Positions 23,862-33,611 of a stretch of DNA of 64,000 nucleotides are shown here, one piece after another. The number at the start of each line of letters is the position of its first letter. Position 1 is the first letter of the stretch. Origin of the DNA: Paenibacillus aquistagni (GTDB lineage Bacteria; Bacillota; Bacilli; Paenibacillales; Paenibacillaceae); the NCBI RefSeq assembly GCF_900177815.1, contig NZ_FXAZ01000001.1, forward strand, positions 620,001-684,000, in the 5' to 3' direction. Below the pieces are notes generated by a model that saw only the letters and a program-made list of their open reading frames with translations, made no database searches and was not told the DNA's origin. Made by a program: the position numbers and the translations under genes.

Positions 23862-25952
23862 ATGGCGGATTCACTAGTTATCGTAGAATCACCTGCCAAG
23901 GCCAAGACGATTGGCAAATATCTAGGCAGTAAATATATTGTGAAGGCATCGATGGGCCATGTGCGTGATCTACCTAAGAGTCAGATTGGGGTAGATGTTG
24001 AACAGAATTTCGAACCGAAGTACATTACGATTCGGGGCAAGGGCTCTGTCTTGAAAGAGCTTAAGGATGCGAGCAAGAAAGTAAAGAAAATCTATCTCGC
24101 AGCTGACCCCGATCGCGAAGGAGAGGCTATTGCATGGCATCTAGCTCATGTGCTTGACATCAAAGAGGATGCATTGTGCCGCGTAGTATTCAACGAAATT
24201 ACGAAGCAAGCGGTGAAGGATGCGTTCAAGACACCGCGTCAAATAAATATGGACCTCGTGCATGCTCAACAAGCGAGACGTATCCTTGACCGTTTGGTCG
24301 GTTACAAGATTAGCCCACTGCTATGGAAAAAGGTTAAAAAAGGATTGTCCGCAGGACGTGTTCAATCCGTGTCGGTCAAATTGATTATTGATCGCGAGAA
24401 TGAGATTGATGCATTTGTTCCTGAAGAATATTGGACCATCACGGTTCAACTCGAAAGCGGGAAGTCAAGCTTTGAGGCGAAGTTCTATTCCCTCAATGGG
24501 ACGAAGAAGGAGCTTAGCTCAGAAGCAGACGTAAAAGAAATCCTGCAGGCGATTGAGTCTCAGCATTATATTGTGCAAGAGGTGAAAGAGAAGGAACGTC
24601 TTCGCCATCCTTCACCTCCATTTACGACAAGTTCGATGCAGCAGGAAGCAGCGCGCAAGCTGAACTTCAGAGCAGCTAAGACCATGTCTGTTGCGCAGCA
24701 GCTGTATGAAGGGGTAGAACTTGGCAAGGAAGGGACAGTCGGTCTAATCACTTATATGCGTACAGACTCGACTCGAATCTCGCCCACTGCGCAGGAAGAA
24801 GCAAAGGGCTATATTAGTGACAAGTATGGCAGCGATTATGCTCCAGAGACACCGCGCCAATACTCGAAAAAAGCAACGAACGCGCAGGATGCGCATGAGG
24901 CGATTCGTCCGACTTCTGTGATGAGAGATCCTGAGACGGTTAAGCCTTATTTGTCTCGTGACCAGCTTCGTTTGTATAAGCTCGTGTGGGAACGCTTTGT
25001 TGCGAGCCAAATGACATCTGCGGTTATGGATACGATGACGATCGACATTAAGGCTGGAGAAGCCGTATTTAGAGCTAATGGCTCGAAGATTCGCTTCCCG
25101 GGCTTCATGAAGGTATATGTGGAAGGCAATGATGATGGAACGGTCGAAAGCGATAAGCTCCTTCCGCCGCTATCCATTGGCGACACGCTAAAGCAGCAGG
25201 ACATCGAGCCGAAGCAGCACTTTACTCAGCCGCCGCCACGATATACGGAGGCTAGGCTTGTGAAGACAATGGAGGAGCTCGGTATTGGGCGACCAAGTAC
25301 ATATGCTCCTACCCTTGAGACAATTCAGAAGCGCGGCTATGTAGCGATAGAAGAGAAGAAATTTGTTCCGACTGAGCTTGGCGAACTGGTGATCCAGTTG
25401 ATGGAGGAGTTCTTCCCAGAGATTCTGGATGTCGAGTTTACCGCCCATATGGAAGATGATCTCGACCATGTGGAGGAAGGAACAGAAGATTGGCATCAGG
25501 TATTGGATCATTTCTATGAATCTTTCGAGAAGCGTCTGGAAGTCGCGGAAGAGGAAATGAAGGAAATCGAGATTGAAGACGAGGTGTCAGACGAGATCTG
25601 CGAGAAGTGCGGCCGTCATTTTGTCTACAAGATGGGGCGCTTTGGCAAGTTTCTCGCTTGCTCGGGATTCCCGGATTGCCGCAATACCCGTCCGATCATT
25701 AAGGACACCGGGGTTAGCTGTCCGAAGTGCAAGGAAGGCAAGCTGGTAGAGCGCCGCAGCAAGAAAGGACGCATATTCTACGGCTGTGATCAATATCCTA
25801 CTTGTGATTATGTAATGTGGGATAAACCATCAACCAAGCCTTGCCCAACCTGCGGCAGCTTGATGATTGAGAAGCGAAGCAAGCAGGGAACGAAGCTGCA
25901 GTGCACGCAGTGCGATCATGTCGAGATGAATGAAGCAGACGATGATGAATAA
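23862..25952 (+). CDS. topA: DNA topoisomerase I
   Basis: This 696-residue type IA topoisomerase relaxes negative supercoils. The Toprim domain begins [18 protein letters not shown] and has [12 protein letters not shown]. The catalytic Tyr is residue 298 in [10 protein letters not shown]. The C terminus has three topoisomerase zinc ribbons ([16 protein letters not shown] and CPTCGSLM). ATG 23862 has GAGGAGG 8 bases upstream; the open frame extends further back over dprA but without an RBS or family similarity. Confidence 0.98.
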   Translation: MADSLVIVESPAKAKTIGKYLGSKYIVKASMGHVRDLPKSQIGVDVEQNFEPKYITIRGKGSVLKELKDASKKVKKIYLAADPDREGEAIAWHLAHVLDIKEDALCRVVFNEITKQAVKDAFKTPRQINMDLVHAQQARRILDRLVGYKISPLLWKKVKKGLSAGRVQSVSVKLIIDRENEIDAFVPEEYWTITVQLESGKSSFEAKFYSLNGTKKELSSEADVKEILQAIESQHYIVQEVKEKERLRHPSPPFTTSSMQQEAARKLNFRAAKTMSVAQQLYEGVELGKEGTVGLITYMRTDSTRISPTAQEEAKGYISDKYGSDYAPETPRQYSKKATNAQDAHEAIRPTSVMRDPETVKPYLSRDQLRLYKLVWERFVASQMTSAVMDTMTIDIKAGEAVFRANGSKIRFPGFMKVYVEGNDDGTVESDKLLPPLSIGDTLKQQDIEPKQHFTQPPPRYTEARLVKTMEELGIGRPSTYAPTLETIQKRGYVAIEEKKFVPTELGELVIQLMEEFFPEILDVEFTAHMEDDLDHVEEGTEDWHQVLDHFYESFEKRLEVAEEEMKEIEIEDEVSDEICEKCGRHFVYKMGRFGKFLACSGFPDCRNTRPIIKDTGVSCPKCKEGKLVERRSKKGRIFYGCDQYPTCDYVMWDKPSTKPCPTCGSLMIEKRSKQGTKLQCTQCDHVEMNEADDDE

Positions 25953-26016
25953 AATAGGCTGGCATTACAAGTAGGCTGGCTGTCCGATACAAGCTAGAGT
26001 AGGGGGAACATAGAGG

Positions 26017-27342
26017 ATGAATCAGCCTAGAGTAACCGTGATTGGCGCAGGGCTCGCAGGAAGTGAAGCCGCTTGGCAAATTGCCGAGCGCGGTGTGCCA
26101 GTAACTTTGTATGAAATGAGACCGGTGCGCAAGACGCCTGCGCACCATACCGATCAATTCGCTGAACTCGTATGCAGCAACAGCTTGCGTGCGAATGGAT
26201 TGACGAACGCTGTCGGCGTCCTTAAGGAAGAGATGCGTATGATGAATTCATTAATCATGTACGCTGCCGACAAGCATGCTGTGCCTGCAGGCGGAGCCTT
26301 AGCCGTCGACCGCGAAGGATTCTCCAAGGAAGTAACGGATCAATTGAAGAATCACCCTTTGGTTGAAGTGCGCAATGAAGAGTTTACCAGCATTCCTGAA
26401 GAAGGCATTACGATCATTGCAACAGGTCCTTTGACCTCGCCAGAGCTGTCGGAGAAGATCAAAGCGCTGATGGGCGAAGAATATTTTTATTTTTATGATG
26501 CTGCTGCTCCTATTGTTGAGAAAGACACCATAGATATGAATAAGGTGTATTTGGCGTCTCGCTATGATAAGGGTGAAGCTGCGTATTTGAACTGTCCGAT
26601 GACTGAAGAGGAATTCAATGCATTTTATGAGGCGCTGATCACGGCAGAAACAGCAGAGCTCAAGGAATTTGAGAAAGAGATTTATTTTGAAGGCTGTATG
26701 CCGATTGAAGTGATGATGAAGCGCGGCAAGCAAACAGCACTCTTTGGCCCGATGAAGCCAGTAGGACTTCCAGATCCGCGTACAGGCAAGACGCCTTATG
26801 CTGTCATTCAGCTGCGCCAAGATAATGCTGCAGGCACCTTATATAATATTGTAGGCTTCCAGACTCACTTGAAGTGGGGCGAGCAGAAACGGGTATTCCA
26901 AATGATCCCTGGCCTTGAAAATGCGGAGTTTGTTCGATATGGCGTAATGCATCGCAATACCTTTATCAACTCTCCGAAGCTGCTGCAGCCAACGTACCAG
27001 CTGCAAGGCCGCTCTAATCTATTCTTTGCCGGTCAGATGACAGGTGTAGAGGGGTATGTTGAATCAGCAGCCTCTGGCTTGATTGCAGGCGTTAACGCGG
27101 CTCTTACTGCGCTTGAGCAGGATACCATTTTGTTCCCTAACGAAACAGCGCTTGGCAGTATGGCTCATTACATCACAACAGCAGATTCTAAGCATTTTCA
27201 ACCGATGAATGCGAACTTCGGACTTTTCCCGCCGCTTGAAAAACGCATTCGAAACAAAAAAGAAAAAAATGAAGTAATTGCCCAGCGTGCCATTGATGCG
27301 CTGCGCAGCTTCGTAGAATCTGGTGCAACGAAAAGGTCTTAA
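26017..27342 (+). CDS. trmFO: Methylenetetrahydrofolate--tRNA-(uracil-5-)-methyltransferase TrmFO
   Basis: This 441-residue flavoprotein forms T54 in tRNA using methylene-tetrahydrofolate and FADH2. It has the FAD-binding dinucleotide fold [16 protein letters not shown], followed by family motifs [14 protein letters not shown] and [12 protein letters not shown]. The C-terminal motif is [19 protein letters not shown]. It follows topA by 64 bases. In Bacillus the next gene is xerC (codV); here hslV follows instead. Confidence 0.98.
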   Translation: MNQPRVTVIGAGLAGSEAAWQIAERGVPVTLYEMRPVRKTPAHHTDQFAELVCSNSLRANGLTNAVGVLKEEMRMMNSLIMYAADKHAVPAGGALAVDREGFSKEVTDQLKNHPLVEVRNEEFTSIPEEGITIIATGPLTSPELSEKIKALMGEEYFYFYDAAAPIVEKDTIDMNKVYLASRYDKGEAAYLNCPMTEEEFNAFYEALITAETAELKEFEKEIYFEGCMPIEVMMKRGKQTALFGPMKPVGLPDPRTGKTPYAVIQLRQDNAAGTLYNIVGFQTHLKWGEQKRVFQMIPGLENAEFVRYGVMHRNTFINSPKLLQPTYQLQGRSNLFFAGQMTGVEGYVESAASGLIAGVNAALTALEQDTILFPNETALGSMAHYITTADSKHFQPMNANFGLFPPLEKRIRNKKEKNEVIAQRAIDALRSFVESGATKRS

Positions 27343-27352
27343 CCACGTATAG

Positions 27353-27394
27353 AAGAAGCAGTTGGGCAATCCCGCTGTTTCTTTTCCATTTTTT
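27353..27394 (+). terminator. Possible terminator between trmFO and hslV
   Basis: AAGAAGCAG (27353-27361) can pair with CTGTTTCTT (27375-27383) with one G-U pair, followed by a T-rich stretch. It lies in the 71-base gap before hslV. Confidence 0.6.
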
Positions 27395-27413
27395 ATAGAA
27401 GGGTGTGGCTCAT

Positions 27414-27956
27414 ATGGAAATGCAATTTCATGCTACAACAATTTGTGCGATTCGACATAATGGTCGAGGAGCCATTGCTGGAGACGGCCAAGTAACATTC
27501 GGAAACAGTGTCGTAATGAAGCAGCATGCAAAGAAAGTACGTCGGTTGTATCGCGGGCAAGTGCTTGCAGGCTTTGCAGGCTCGGTCGCAGATGCCATTA
27601 CGTTATTTGAAAAGTTTGAAGGAAAGCTTGAAGAGCATCATGGAAATCTGCAGCGTGCCGCTGTTGAACTGGCGAAGGAATGGCGCAAAGATCGCGTGCT
27701 TCAGAAGCTGGAAGCGCTAATGATTGTCATGGATTTGAATCATATGCTGCTGATCTCTGGCGGCGGTGAGATTATTGAACCCGACGACGATATACTCGCA
27801 ATTGGATCCGGAGGGAACTTCGCTCTATCTGCTGCCCGTGCCCTAAAGCGCCATGCTCAATCTATGAGTGCGAAAGAGATGGCTGAGGCTTCTTTGCAGG
27901 TTGCATCAGAAATATGTGTTTACACAAATAATAATCTGGTTGTAGAAGAGATTTAG
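27414..27956 (+). CDS. hslV: ATP-dependent protease subunit HslV (ClpQ)
   Basis: This 180-residue proteasome-like peptidase works with HslU. Core motifs are [42 protein letters not shown] and [19 protein letters not shown] 27414 is preferred, with GAAGGG 10 bases upstream; GTG 27405 or ATG 27420 are alternatives. The N terminus reads MEMQFHATT. The Ser found directly after Met in Bacillus CodW (ClpQ) is missing, so the nucleophile is probably the first Thr after removal of a short propeptide. It is paired with hslU 36 bases downstream. Confidence 0.96.
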   Translation: MEMQFHATTICAIRHNGRGAIAGDGQVTFGNSVVMKQHAKKVRRLYRGQVLAGFAGSVADAITLFEKFEGKLEEHHGNLQRAAVELAKEWRKDRVLQKLEALMIVMDLNHMLLISGGGEIIEPDDDILAIGSGGNFALSAARALKRHAQSMSAKEMAEASLQVASEICVYTNNNLVVEEI

Positions 27957-27992
27957 CGGTAAGATAAACTTACGAGAGTTGGAGGGATCATG

Positions 27993-29393
27993 ATGAGTCA
28001 ACAAGCTTGGACACCTCGACAAATTGTTACGGAGCTTGATAAATACATTGTAGGACAGAAGGATGCCAAACGGTCTGTTGCTGTAGCACTGCGCAATCGT
28101 TATCGTCGCAGCCAGCTGGAGGATTCGATTCAAGATGAGATTGTTCCCAAAAATATTCTGATGATCGGACCTACTGGTGTAGGTAAGACAGAGATCGCTA
28201 GACGACTGGCGAAGCTTGTGAAGGCGCCATTTGTGAAAGTGGAAGCCACGAAGTTCACAGAAGTTGGGTACGTGGGCCGAGATGTCGAATCGATGGTCCG
28301 TGACCTTATTGAGACCGCGATTCGCATGGTAAAGCTTGAACGCACCGAGAAAGTACAGGATAAGGCTGAGGAGCAGGCAAACGAGCGTTTGGTTGAGATT
28401 CTTGTGCCATCACCGGCAAGCAAGAAGCAGCAGCGCAACCCGTTTGAGATGCTGTTCGGCTCCAATAACCAATCAGAAGAGTCCAATGAAGATGCAGAGG
28501 ACGATGCAGGACTGAAGGAAAGCCGCCGCAAGGTGCGCTTTGACCTCTTCTCAGGCAAGCTTGAGGACGACATCGTGGAGATCGATGTAGAAGAAGCAGC
28601 GCCGAATATGTTTGACATGTTTGCAGGGCAAGGTAATGATCAGATGGGCATGAACATGCAGGAGATGCTCGGCAGCCTGATGCCGAAGCGTACCAAGAAG
28701 CGCAAGCTCACGATCAAAGAAGCGCGCAAGGTGCTGACTCAAGAAGAAGCAGGCAAGCTGATTGATATGGATGATGTTATTCAGGAGTCCGTTCGAAGAG
28801 CAGAGCAGTCGGGTATCATCTTTATTGACGAGATTGATAAGATTGCAGTAGGGACTAGAGGATCTGGGCCTGACGTATCCCGTGAAGGCGTACAGAGGGA
28901 CATTCTTCCTATTGTTGAAGGATCCACCATCATGACAAAGTACGGTCCTGTCAAGACAGATTATATTCTGTTTATGGCGGCAGGCGCCTTTCATATAGCG
29001 AAGCCATCGGATCTAATCCCAGAATTGCAGGGACGTTTTCCGATTCGTGTTGAGCTTACGAGTCTTTCTGTGGAGGACTTTGTATCTATACTCACTGAGC
29101 CAGAGAATGCCATTACCAAGCAATATGTCCATTTATTGAAGACAGAAGGACTCGATCTTGAATTTTCTCAGGGTGCCATTGAAGAAATTGCCAAAATGGC
29201 CCAAACGGTTAACCAAAATATGGAGAACATTGGTGCGAGACGCCTGCATACGATCATGGAGAAGTTGCTGGAGGATCTTTCTTTTGAGGCGCCAGAGTTA
29301 AATCTGCCACAATTCACCATTACGCCGGAGTATGTACGAGAAAAACTGGCCGGTATCTCTCAAGATCGTGATTTAAGTCAATACATTCTATAG
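27993..29393 (+). CDS. hslU: HslUV protease ATPase subunit HslU (ClpY)
   Basis: This 466-residue AAA+ unfoldase feeds substrates to HslV. The N-terminal motif is [15 protein letters not shown], Walker A is [14 protein letters not shown], the pore loop is in [12 protein letters not shown], Walker B is [12 protein letters not shown], and the C-terminal tail ends SQYIL, typical of the HslV-activating tail. The intermediate I domain (about 110-240) is acidic and Met/Gln-rich. ATG 27993 lies 7 bases after GGAGG; ATG 27990 is too close. A strong terminator follows and codY is absent. Confidence 0.98.
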   Translation: MSQQAWTPRQIVTELDKYIVGQKDAKRSVAVALRNRYRRSQLEDSIQDEIVPKNILMIGPTGVGKTEIARRLAKLVKAPFVKVEATKFTEVGYVGRDVESMVRDLIETAIRMVKLERTEKVQDKAEEQANERLVEILVPSPASKKQQRNPFEMLFGSNNQSEESNEDAEDDAGLKESRRKVRFDLFSGKLEDDIVEIDVEEAAPNMFDMFAGQGNDQMGMNMQEMLGSLMPKRTKKRKLTIKEARKVLTQEEAGKLIDMDDVIQESVRRAEQSGIIFIDEIDKIAVGTRGSGPDVSREGVQRDILPIVEGSTIMTKYGPVKTDYILFMAAGAFHIAKPSDLIPELQGRFPIRVELTSLSVEDFVSILTEPENAITKQYVHLLKTEGLDLEFSQGAIEEIAKMAQTVNQNMENIGARRLHTIMEKLLEDLSFEAPELNLPQFTITPEYVREKLAGISQDRDLSQYIL

Positions 29394-29455
29394 CTAATAA
29401 AAAGCATTAACTGTAAATAAATACTAAATAAATGTAATATAATGTATAAAATATT

Positions 29456-29496
29456 AAAAAGCCCTGTCTTTTCTTTAAAAAGATAGGGCTTTTTTC
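29456..29496 (+). terminator. Intrinsic terminator after hslU
   Basis: A stem of about 14 bp, AAAAGCCCTGTCTT with AAGATAGGGCTTTT (one G-U pair), is followed by T residues. It separates hslVU from the flagellar operon. Confidence 0.93.
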
Positions 29497-29647
29497 TTAT
29501 TGTATTCTTTTAGAAAGTTTAAGATGATTAAGATACCATAGTGAAAAAAATGTTAGATTTTGATGGGTGAAATTCTCGAATGTGCAGAAGGTTTTTGTCA
29601 TTACGACAAAAAGAATGATAAAACCACAAATTCTGTCACATTACTAC

Positions 29648-29664
29648 TGACGAAATTTGTCGAA
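29648..29664 (+). promoter_or_regulatory. Tandem Spo0A-box-like sites upstream of flgB
   Basis: TGACGAA (29648-29654) and TGTCGAA (29658-29664) both fit the 0A-box pattern TGNCGAA. They are spaced one DNA turn apart (10 bases start to start), the spacing expected for a Spo0A dimer. They lie 73-89 bases before the flgB start. Confidence 0.55.
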
Positions 29665-29736
29665 TCAAGAAGGAGAATTTCAAAGTACGTAGAACTGAAT
29701 ATAACAGCGATGGTTTAAGAAAGTGAGGAAAGTGAA

Positions 29737-30141
29737 GTGAACCTGCTAGGTGGCGTACATTTCAAGCAGCTAGAGGGAGCTTTACAGGCTGCTTCTGCTC
29801 GACAGAATGTGATATCGAATAATTTGGCCAACGTGGATACTCCACACTTTAAGCGAAGTGAAGTGCAATTTGAGTCTTTATTGCGTGAGCAATTGACCGG
29901 TGGGACATTAACAGGGCGGCTTACAAATGCGAAGCATATCCCCATAGGACCCAGTCAGTCAGTTCCCAAATGGCAGGCTGTTACCGATCAATCCACCGTC
30001 GTTGGCAACAACGGCAACAACGTCAGCATTGATGTGGAGATGGCCAATGAGGCGGAGAATCAGTTGAAATACTATACATACATTCGTCAGATCAATCACG
30101 ATATCAACATGAAGCGCACAGCTATGGATGTTAGGAGGTAG
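29737..30141 (+). CDS. flgB: Flagellar proximal rod protein FlgB
   Basis: This 134-residue rod subunit is the first gene of the fla/che operon. It has the rod/hook N-terminal motif RQNVISNNLANVDTPHFKR and a C-terminal helical tail LKYYTYIRQINHDINMKRTAM. The start is GTG 29737 with GAGGAA 6 bases upstream. Its last two codons are part of the flgC Shine-Dalgarno sequence, so translation of the two is tightly linked. Confidence 0.96.
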   Translation: MNLLGGVHFKQLEGALQAASARQNVISNNLANVDTPHFKRSEVQFESLLREQLTGGTLTGRLTNAKHIPIGPSQSVPKWQAVTDQSTVVGNNGNNVSIDVEMANEAENQLKYYTYIRQINHDINMKRTAMDVRR

Positions 30142-30146
30142 TAAAC

Positions 30147-30599
30147 ATGAACATAAGTAACAGCTTTCACATTAGTGCTTCTGGTTTGACTGCCCAGCGA
30201 CTTCGAATGGATGTGATATCCTCTAATATCGCTAATGCCGAGACGACTCGCTCACAATTCGTAGATGGAAAGTTTGTTCCATACCGAAGACAGACAGTTG
30301 TCATGTCAGAATCAAAAGGGAGCTTTCAAGATACGCTGCAGCAGGCTATGGGAGCTGGATCTAATCCCAAAGGCGTGAAGGTAGCCAAAATTAAAGAGGA
30401 TCAATCGCCATTCAAGCTGGTTTACCAGCCTACACATCCTGATGCTGATGAGAATGGATATGTACAGATGCCAAATGTGGATATGGCAAAAGAACAAATT
30501 GATTTCATTGTTGCATCTCGTTCTTATGAGGCAAATGTTACCGCACTTAATGCCTCGAAGGCCATGATCATGAAAGCATTGGAAATTGGTAAGGGCTAA
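30147..30599 (+). CDS. flgC: Flagellar proximal rod protein FlgC
   Basis: This 150-residue rod protein has the N-terminal SGLTAQRLRMDVISSNIANAETTR motif class (ISSNIANAETTR) and the C-terminal motif DFIVASRSYEANVTALNASK. It is exported through the flagellar type III system and assembles between the MS ring and distal rod. It starts 5 bases after flgB. Confidence 0.97.
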   Translation: MNISNSFHISASGLTAQRLRMDVISSNIANAETTRSQFVDGKFVPYRRQTVVMSESKGSFQDTLQQAMGAGSNPKGVKVAKIKEDQSPFKLVYQPTHPDADENGYVQMPNVDMAKEQIDFIVASRSYEANVTALNASKAMIMKALEIGKG

Positions 30600-30665
30600 A
30601 CTCTTGATCTAAACATTTAATGTTGTGTATCTTAGAAATCTAGAAAAGAAAGGGAGTCCCTTTAC

Positions 30666-30968
30666 ATGATTTTAAACTCAACACTTCCCGTTGAAACCTC
30701 TAATCTTGCATCTGCAGCAACATCGATCAAACGCACTCCTTCAGAAGTTACACAGTCTTTCAGCTCCTTTTTATCAGATGCAATATCTCAAGTTGATGCT
30801 CAAGAAAAGCAAGCACAAGCTTTAAACACGAAATTTATGCTCGGAGAGGTTAATGTCGATGAACTTATGGTCGCGTCCGAACGCGCGTTATTAAGTTTGC
30901 AATTGACCACACAAGTGCGTAACAAGGCAATTGAAGCGTACCAAGAAATCATGCGCATTCAAATGTAA
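30666..30968 (+). CDS. fliE: Flagellar hook-basal body protein FliE
   Basis: This 100-residue helical protein links the MS ring to the rod. The C terminus has the family pattern VNVDELMVASERALLSLQL and QVRNKAIEAYQEIMRIQM. It is of normal size and lies in the conserved flgB-flgC-fliE-fliF order. Confidence 0.96.
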   Translation: MILNSTLPVETSNLASAATSIKRTPSEVTQSFSSFLSDAISQVDAQEKQAQALNTKFMLGEVNVDELMVASERALLSLQLTTQVRNKAIEAYQEIMRIQM

Positions 30969-31007
30969 TTACAGCAGGTATGATTCGTTCTGGTGGGGTG
31001 ACAAGCA

Positions 31008-32591
31008 TTGAATGAAAAATTAGCACAGTACCGGGAACGAGGCACTCAGTACTGGAATCAATTCAGCAAGAAGCAAAAGTGGCTGCTTCTAGGAACGCTC
31101 GTCTTCTTAGTTGCCACAATCGGTGTCATTACATATCAATTATCCAAGACGGATTATGAATTAGCCTTTAAAGATCTAAATTCAAGTGACGCCGCAGGAA
31201 TTATCGAGTATTTGAATGGCAACGCCGTTCCTTATCAATTGAGTCAGGATGGAAGCAGCATCTCTGTCCCGGCGGCACAGGCGTCCAAAGTACGCATTGA
31301 TGTAGGTGCTCAAGGCCTTGTGAAAAATGGCTCCATAGGATTTGATTCTTTTGGAAATGAAGGCTTGATGAGCGGCATGACAGATAACGTGTTCGATGTG
31401 CGCTATAAGGATGCTCTAAATGGCGAGATCGAGCGAATGCTTCGCCAAATGCAAGGTGTGCAAGATGCGCAAGTGCTTGTAAACCTTCCAAAAGAGACTG
31501 TGTTCTCTAGTGAACAAGGTGAAGAAGCATCGGCATCGGTTATCCTTAAGTTCAAGCCAGGCTATGGACCTAGTCAGCAGATCGTTGACGGCTATTATAA
31601 CTTGGTTAAGTCGGCAGTACCGAACCTCCCGATAAGCAATATCACATTGTCTAGCGACGAAGGTCCTCTCTATGCGACAGACTCTCCAGGCTCGACAGCC
31701 AACGGACTTTCAAACACGGTAGAAGAGCAGCTCGTTATTCAGCGCCGCTATGAGCGTGACTTAAGCGAGAAGATTCGAAGCTATCTCACCAGTGTTGTGA
31801 AGTCTGACCAAGTGAACGTACTCGTCTCTGCTAATCTCAACTTTGATAAAGTGAATAGAGAAGAGAATCTCGTAACTCCTGTCGACACGGAAAACATGAA
31901 AGGGATCGAGATCAGTGCGCAAGAGCTTCAGGAATCGTTTAGCGGTACCAGCGGGGCTGAAGGTGGTGTAGCTGGAGCGGGAGATCAAGATGTTGTGAAC
32001 TATCCGGGTGCCGGAAGCTCTGGCAATAGCACATCTGAAAAATCTCAATCCACGAAAAACTACGAAGTGAATCGAATTAAAAACGTAATTCAATCCAGCC
32101 CTTATGCGGTACAAGATGTAACGATACATGCATCTGTACAAGCTGATAAGATGGATGATGCCAAGATTCAAAGCATAGAGAAAGTACTTCGTTCCATTGC
32201 AGCTGCACAGCTGAAACAATCCGGAACTACTATTAGTGACGCAGAGTTAGAGCAGAAAGTTTCTGTCATGACTCAAAATGAGACTAATGAAGGAATATTG
32301 AATGCGACTTCCATCCCAACCTGGGTATGGTATGGGGCTGGAGGCCTTGCTTTGCTGCTTATCGGTGGCGGGACTGCTTATGCCATTAGCCGTCGTCGTA
32401 AGAAAGCGGAAGAAGAAGAGTTCGAGGAAGACCTGTCGCTTATTCCAAGTCAGGTTGAACTTCCATCGATTGATTTGGAACATACCAATAATGAGAATCA
32501 AGTGCGCAAGCAGCTTGAAGCGCTGGCCAAGAAAAAGCCAGAGGAATTTGTCAACTTGTTACGTACTTGGTTAGCTGATGATTCGAGGTGA
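31008..32591 (+). CDS. fliF: Flagellar MS-ring protein FliF
   Basis: This 527-residue protein forms the membrane ring on which the motor is built. It has two transmembrane helices (about 24-44 and 433-453), a periplasmic ring-building part with the YscJ-like domain between, and a cytoplasmic C-terminal tail that binds FliG. The start is TTG 31008, after GGTGGGGTG. A Gly/Ser-rich linker lies at about 308-345. Confidence 0.97.
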   Translation: MNEKLAQYRERGTQYWNQFSKKQKWLLLGTLVFLVATIGVITYQLSKTDYELAFKDLNSSDAAGIIEYLNGNAVPYQLSQDGSSISVPAAQASKVRIDVGAQGLVKNGSIGFDSFGNEGLMSGMTDNVFDVRYKDALNGEIERMLRQMQGVQDAQVLVNLPKETVFSSEQGEEASASVILKFKPGYGPSQQIVDGYYNLVKSAVPNLPISNITLSSDEGPLYATDSPGSTANGLSNTVEEQLVIQRRYERDLSEKIRSYLTSVVKSDQVNVLVSANLNFDKVNREENLVTPVDTENMKGIEISAQELQESFSGTSGAEGGVAGAGDQDVVNYPGAGSSGNSTSEKSQSTKNYEVNRIKNVIQSSPYAVQDVTIHASVQADKMDDAKIQSIEKVLRSIAAAQLKQSGTTISDAELEQKVSVMTQNETNEGILNATSIPTWVWYGAGGLALLLIGGGTAYAISRRRKKAEEEEFEEDLSLIPSQVELPSIDLEHTNNENQVRKQLEALAKKKPEEFVNLLRTWLADDSR

Positions 32592-32597
32592 GTATAG

Positions 32598-33611
32598 ATG
32601 GCAAGACCATCTCAAGGATTAACGGGACGACAGAAGGCAGCGATCTTGCTCATTTCGCTCGGACCAGAAGTATCTGCTCAGATCTTTAAGCATCTGAGAG
32701 ATGATGAGATTGAACAACTGACATTAGAGATTGCAAATGTTCGCAAAGTAGATTCAGCTGAAAAGGACGCCGTTTTGAGCGATTTTCATCAGATTTGCTT
32801 GGCTCAGGAATATATTTCTCAGGGAGGCATCGCTTACGCGAAAGAAATACTTGAGAAAGCCCTTGGCTCCAGTAAAGCCGTTGATATTATTAATCGACTC
32901 ACAGCTACGCTTCAGGTAAGGCCTTTTGACTTCGCGAGAAAAGCAGATGCGCTGCAAATTCTTAACTTTATTCAAAATGAAAGTGGTCAAACCATTGCGT
33001 TGGTGCTTTCTTACTTGCAGCAGGAGCAGGCTTCTCAAATTCTGTCTTCTCTGCCGCCAGAAAAGCAGGCGGATGTGGCAAGACGTGTTGCATTAATGGA
33101 CAGTACATCTCCGGAAGTTGTGAGCCAGGTGGAAGCCGTATTGGAACAGAAGTTATCGGCAACGGTCACACAGGATTATACGAGCGCTGGCGGCATCGAA
33201 TCGATTGTCGGCATCTTGAATGGGGTCGATCGCGGTACAGAGCGTACCATTTTGGATTCCTTGGAAATTCAAGATCCGGAGCTTGCTGAAGAGATTAAGA
33301 AGAGAATGTTTGTATTTGAAGATATCGTCAATATTGACAACCGCTCTATTCAGCGAATTATACGTGATGTGGAAAATGCAGATCTGCAGCTTGCGCTTAA
33401 AGTGGCAAGTGAAGAAGTACGCAATGCTGTATTTCGTAATATGTCGAAGCGCATGGCGGATACCTTCAGAGAAGAAATGGAGTTTATGGGCCCAGTAAGA
33501 CTGCGCGATGTAGAAGAAGCACAGACAAGAATTGTTGCGATTATTCGCAGATTGGAAGAGTCTGGCGAGATTATTATTGCACGTGGTGGAGGAGACGATA
33601 TCGTTGTCTAA
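32598..33611 (+). CDS. fliG: Flagellar motor switch protein FliG
   Basis: This 337-residue rotor protein couples the stator to rotation. Its ARM-type domains include SLGPEVSAQIFKHLRDDEIEQL and a C-terminal torque domain with charged FVFEDIVNIDNRSIQRIIRDV, ending EESGEIIIARGG. The gene overlaps fliH by 8 bases. Confidence 0.97.
   Translation: MARPSQGLTGRQKAAILLISLGPEVSAQIFKHLRDDEIEQLTLEIANVRKVDSAEKDAVLSDFHQICLAQEYISQGGIAYAKEILEKALGSSKAVDIINRLTATLQVRPFDFARKADALQILNFIQNESGQTIALVLSYLQQEQASQILSSLPPEKQADVARRVALMDSTSPEVVSQVEAVLEQKLSATVTQDYTSAGGIESIVGILNGVDRGTERTILDSLEIQDPELAEEIKKRMFVFEDIVNIDNRSIQRIIRDVENADLQLALKVASEEVRNAVFRNMSKRMADTFREEMEFMGPVRLRDVEEAQTRIVAIIRRLEESGEIIIARGGGDDIVV

Larger units (their letters stand above)
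29394..29736 (+). other. Regulatory region before the fla/che operon
   Basis: This 343-base region holds the hslU terminator, then an AT-rich stretch with a perfect inverted repeat TTTTTGTC-ATTAC-GACAAAAA (29592-29612) and two tandem Spo0A-box-like sites (29648-29664). A weak promoter-like pair, TTTCAA (29678-29683) and TATAAC (29700-29705), lies just before flgB. No codY gene or remnant is visible. Confidence 0.6.
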
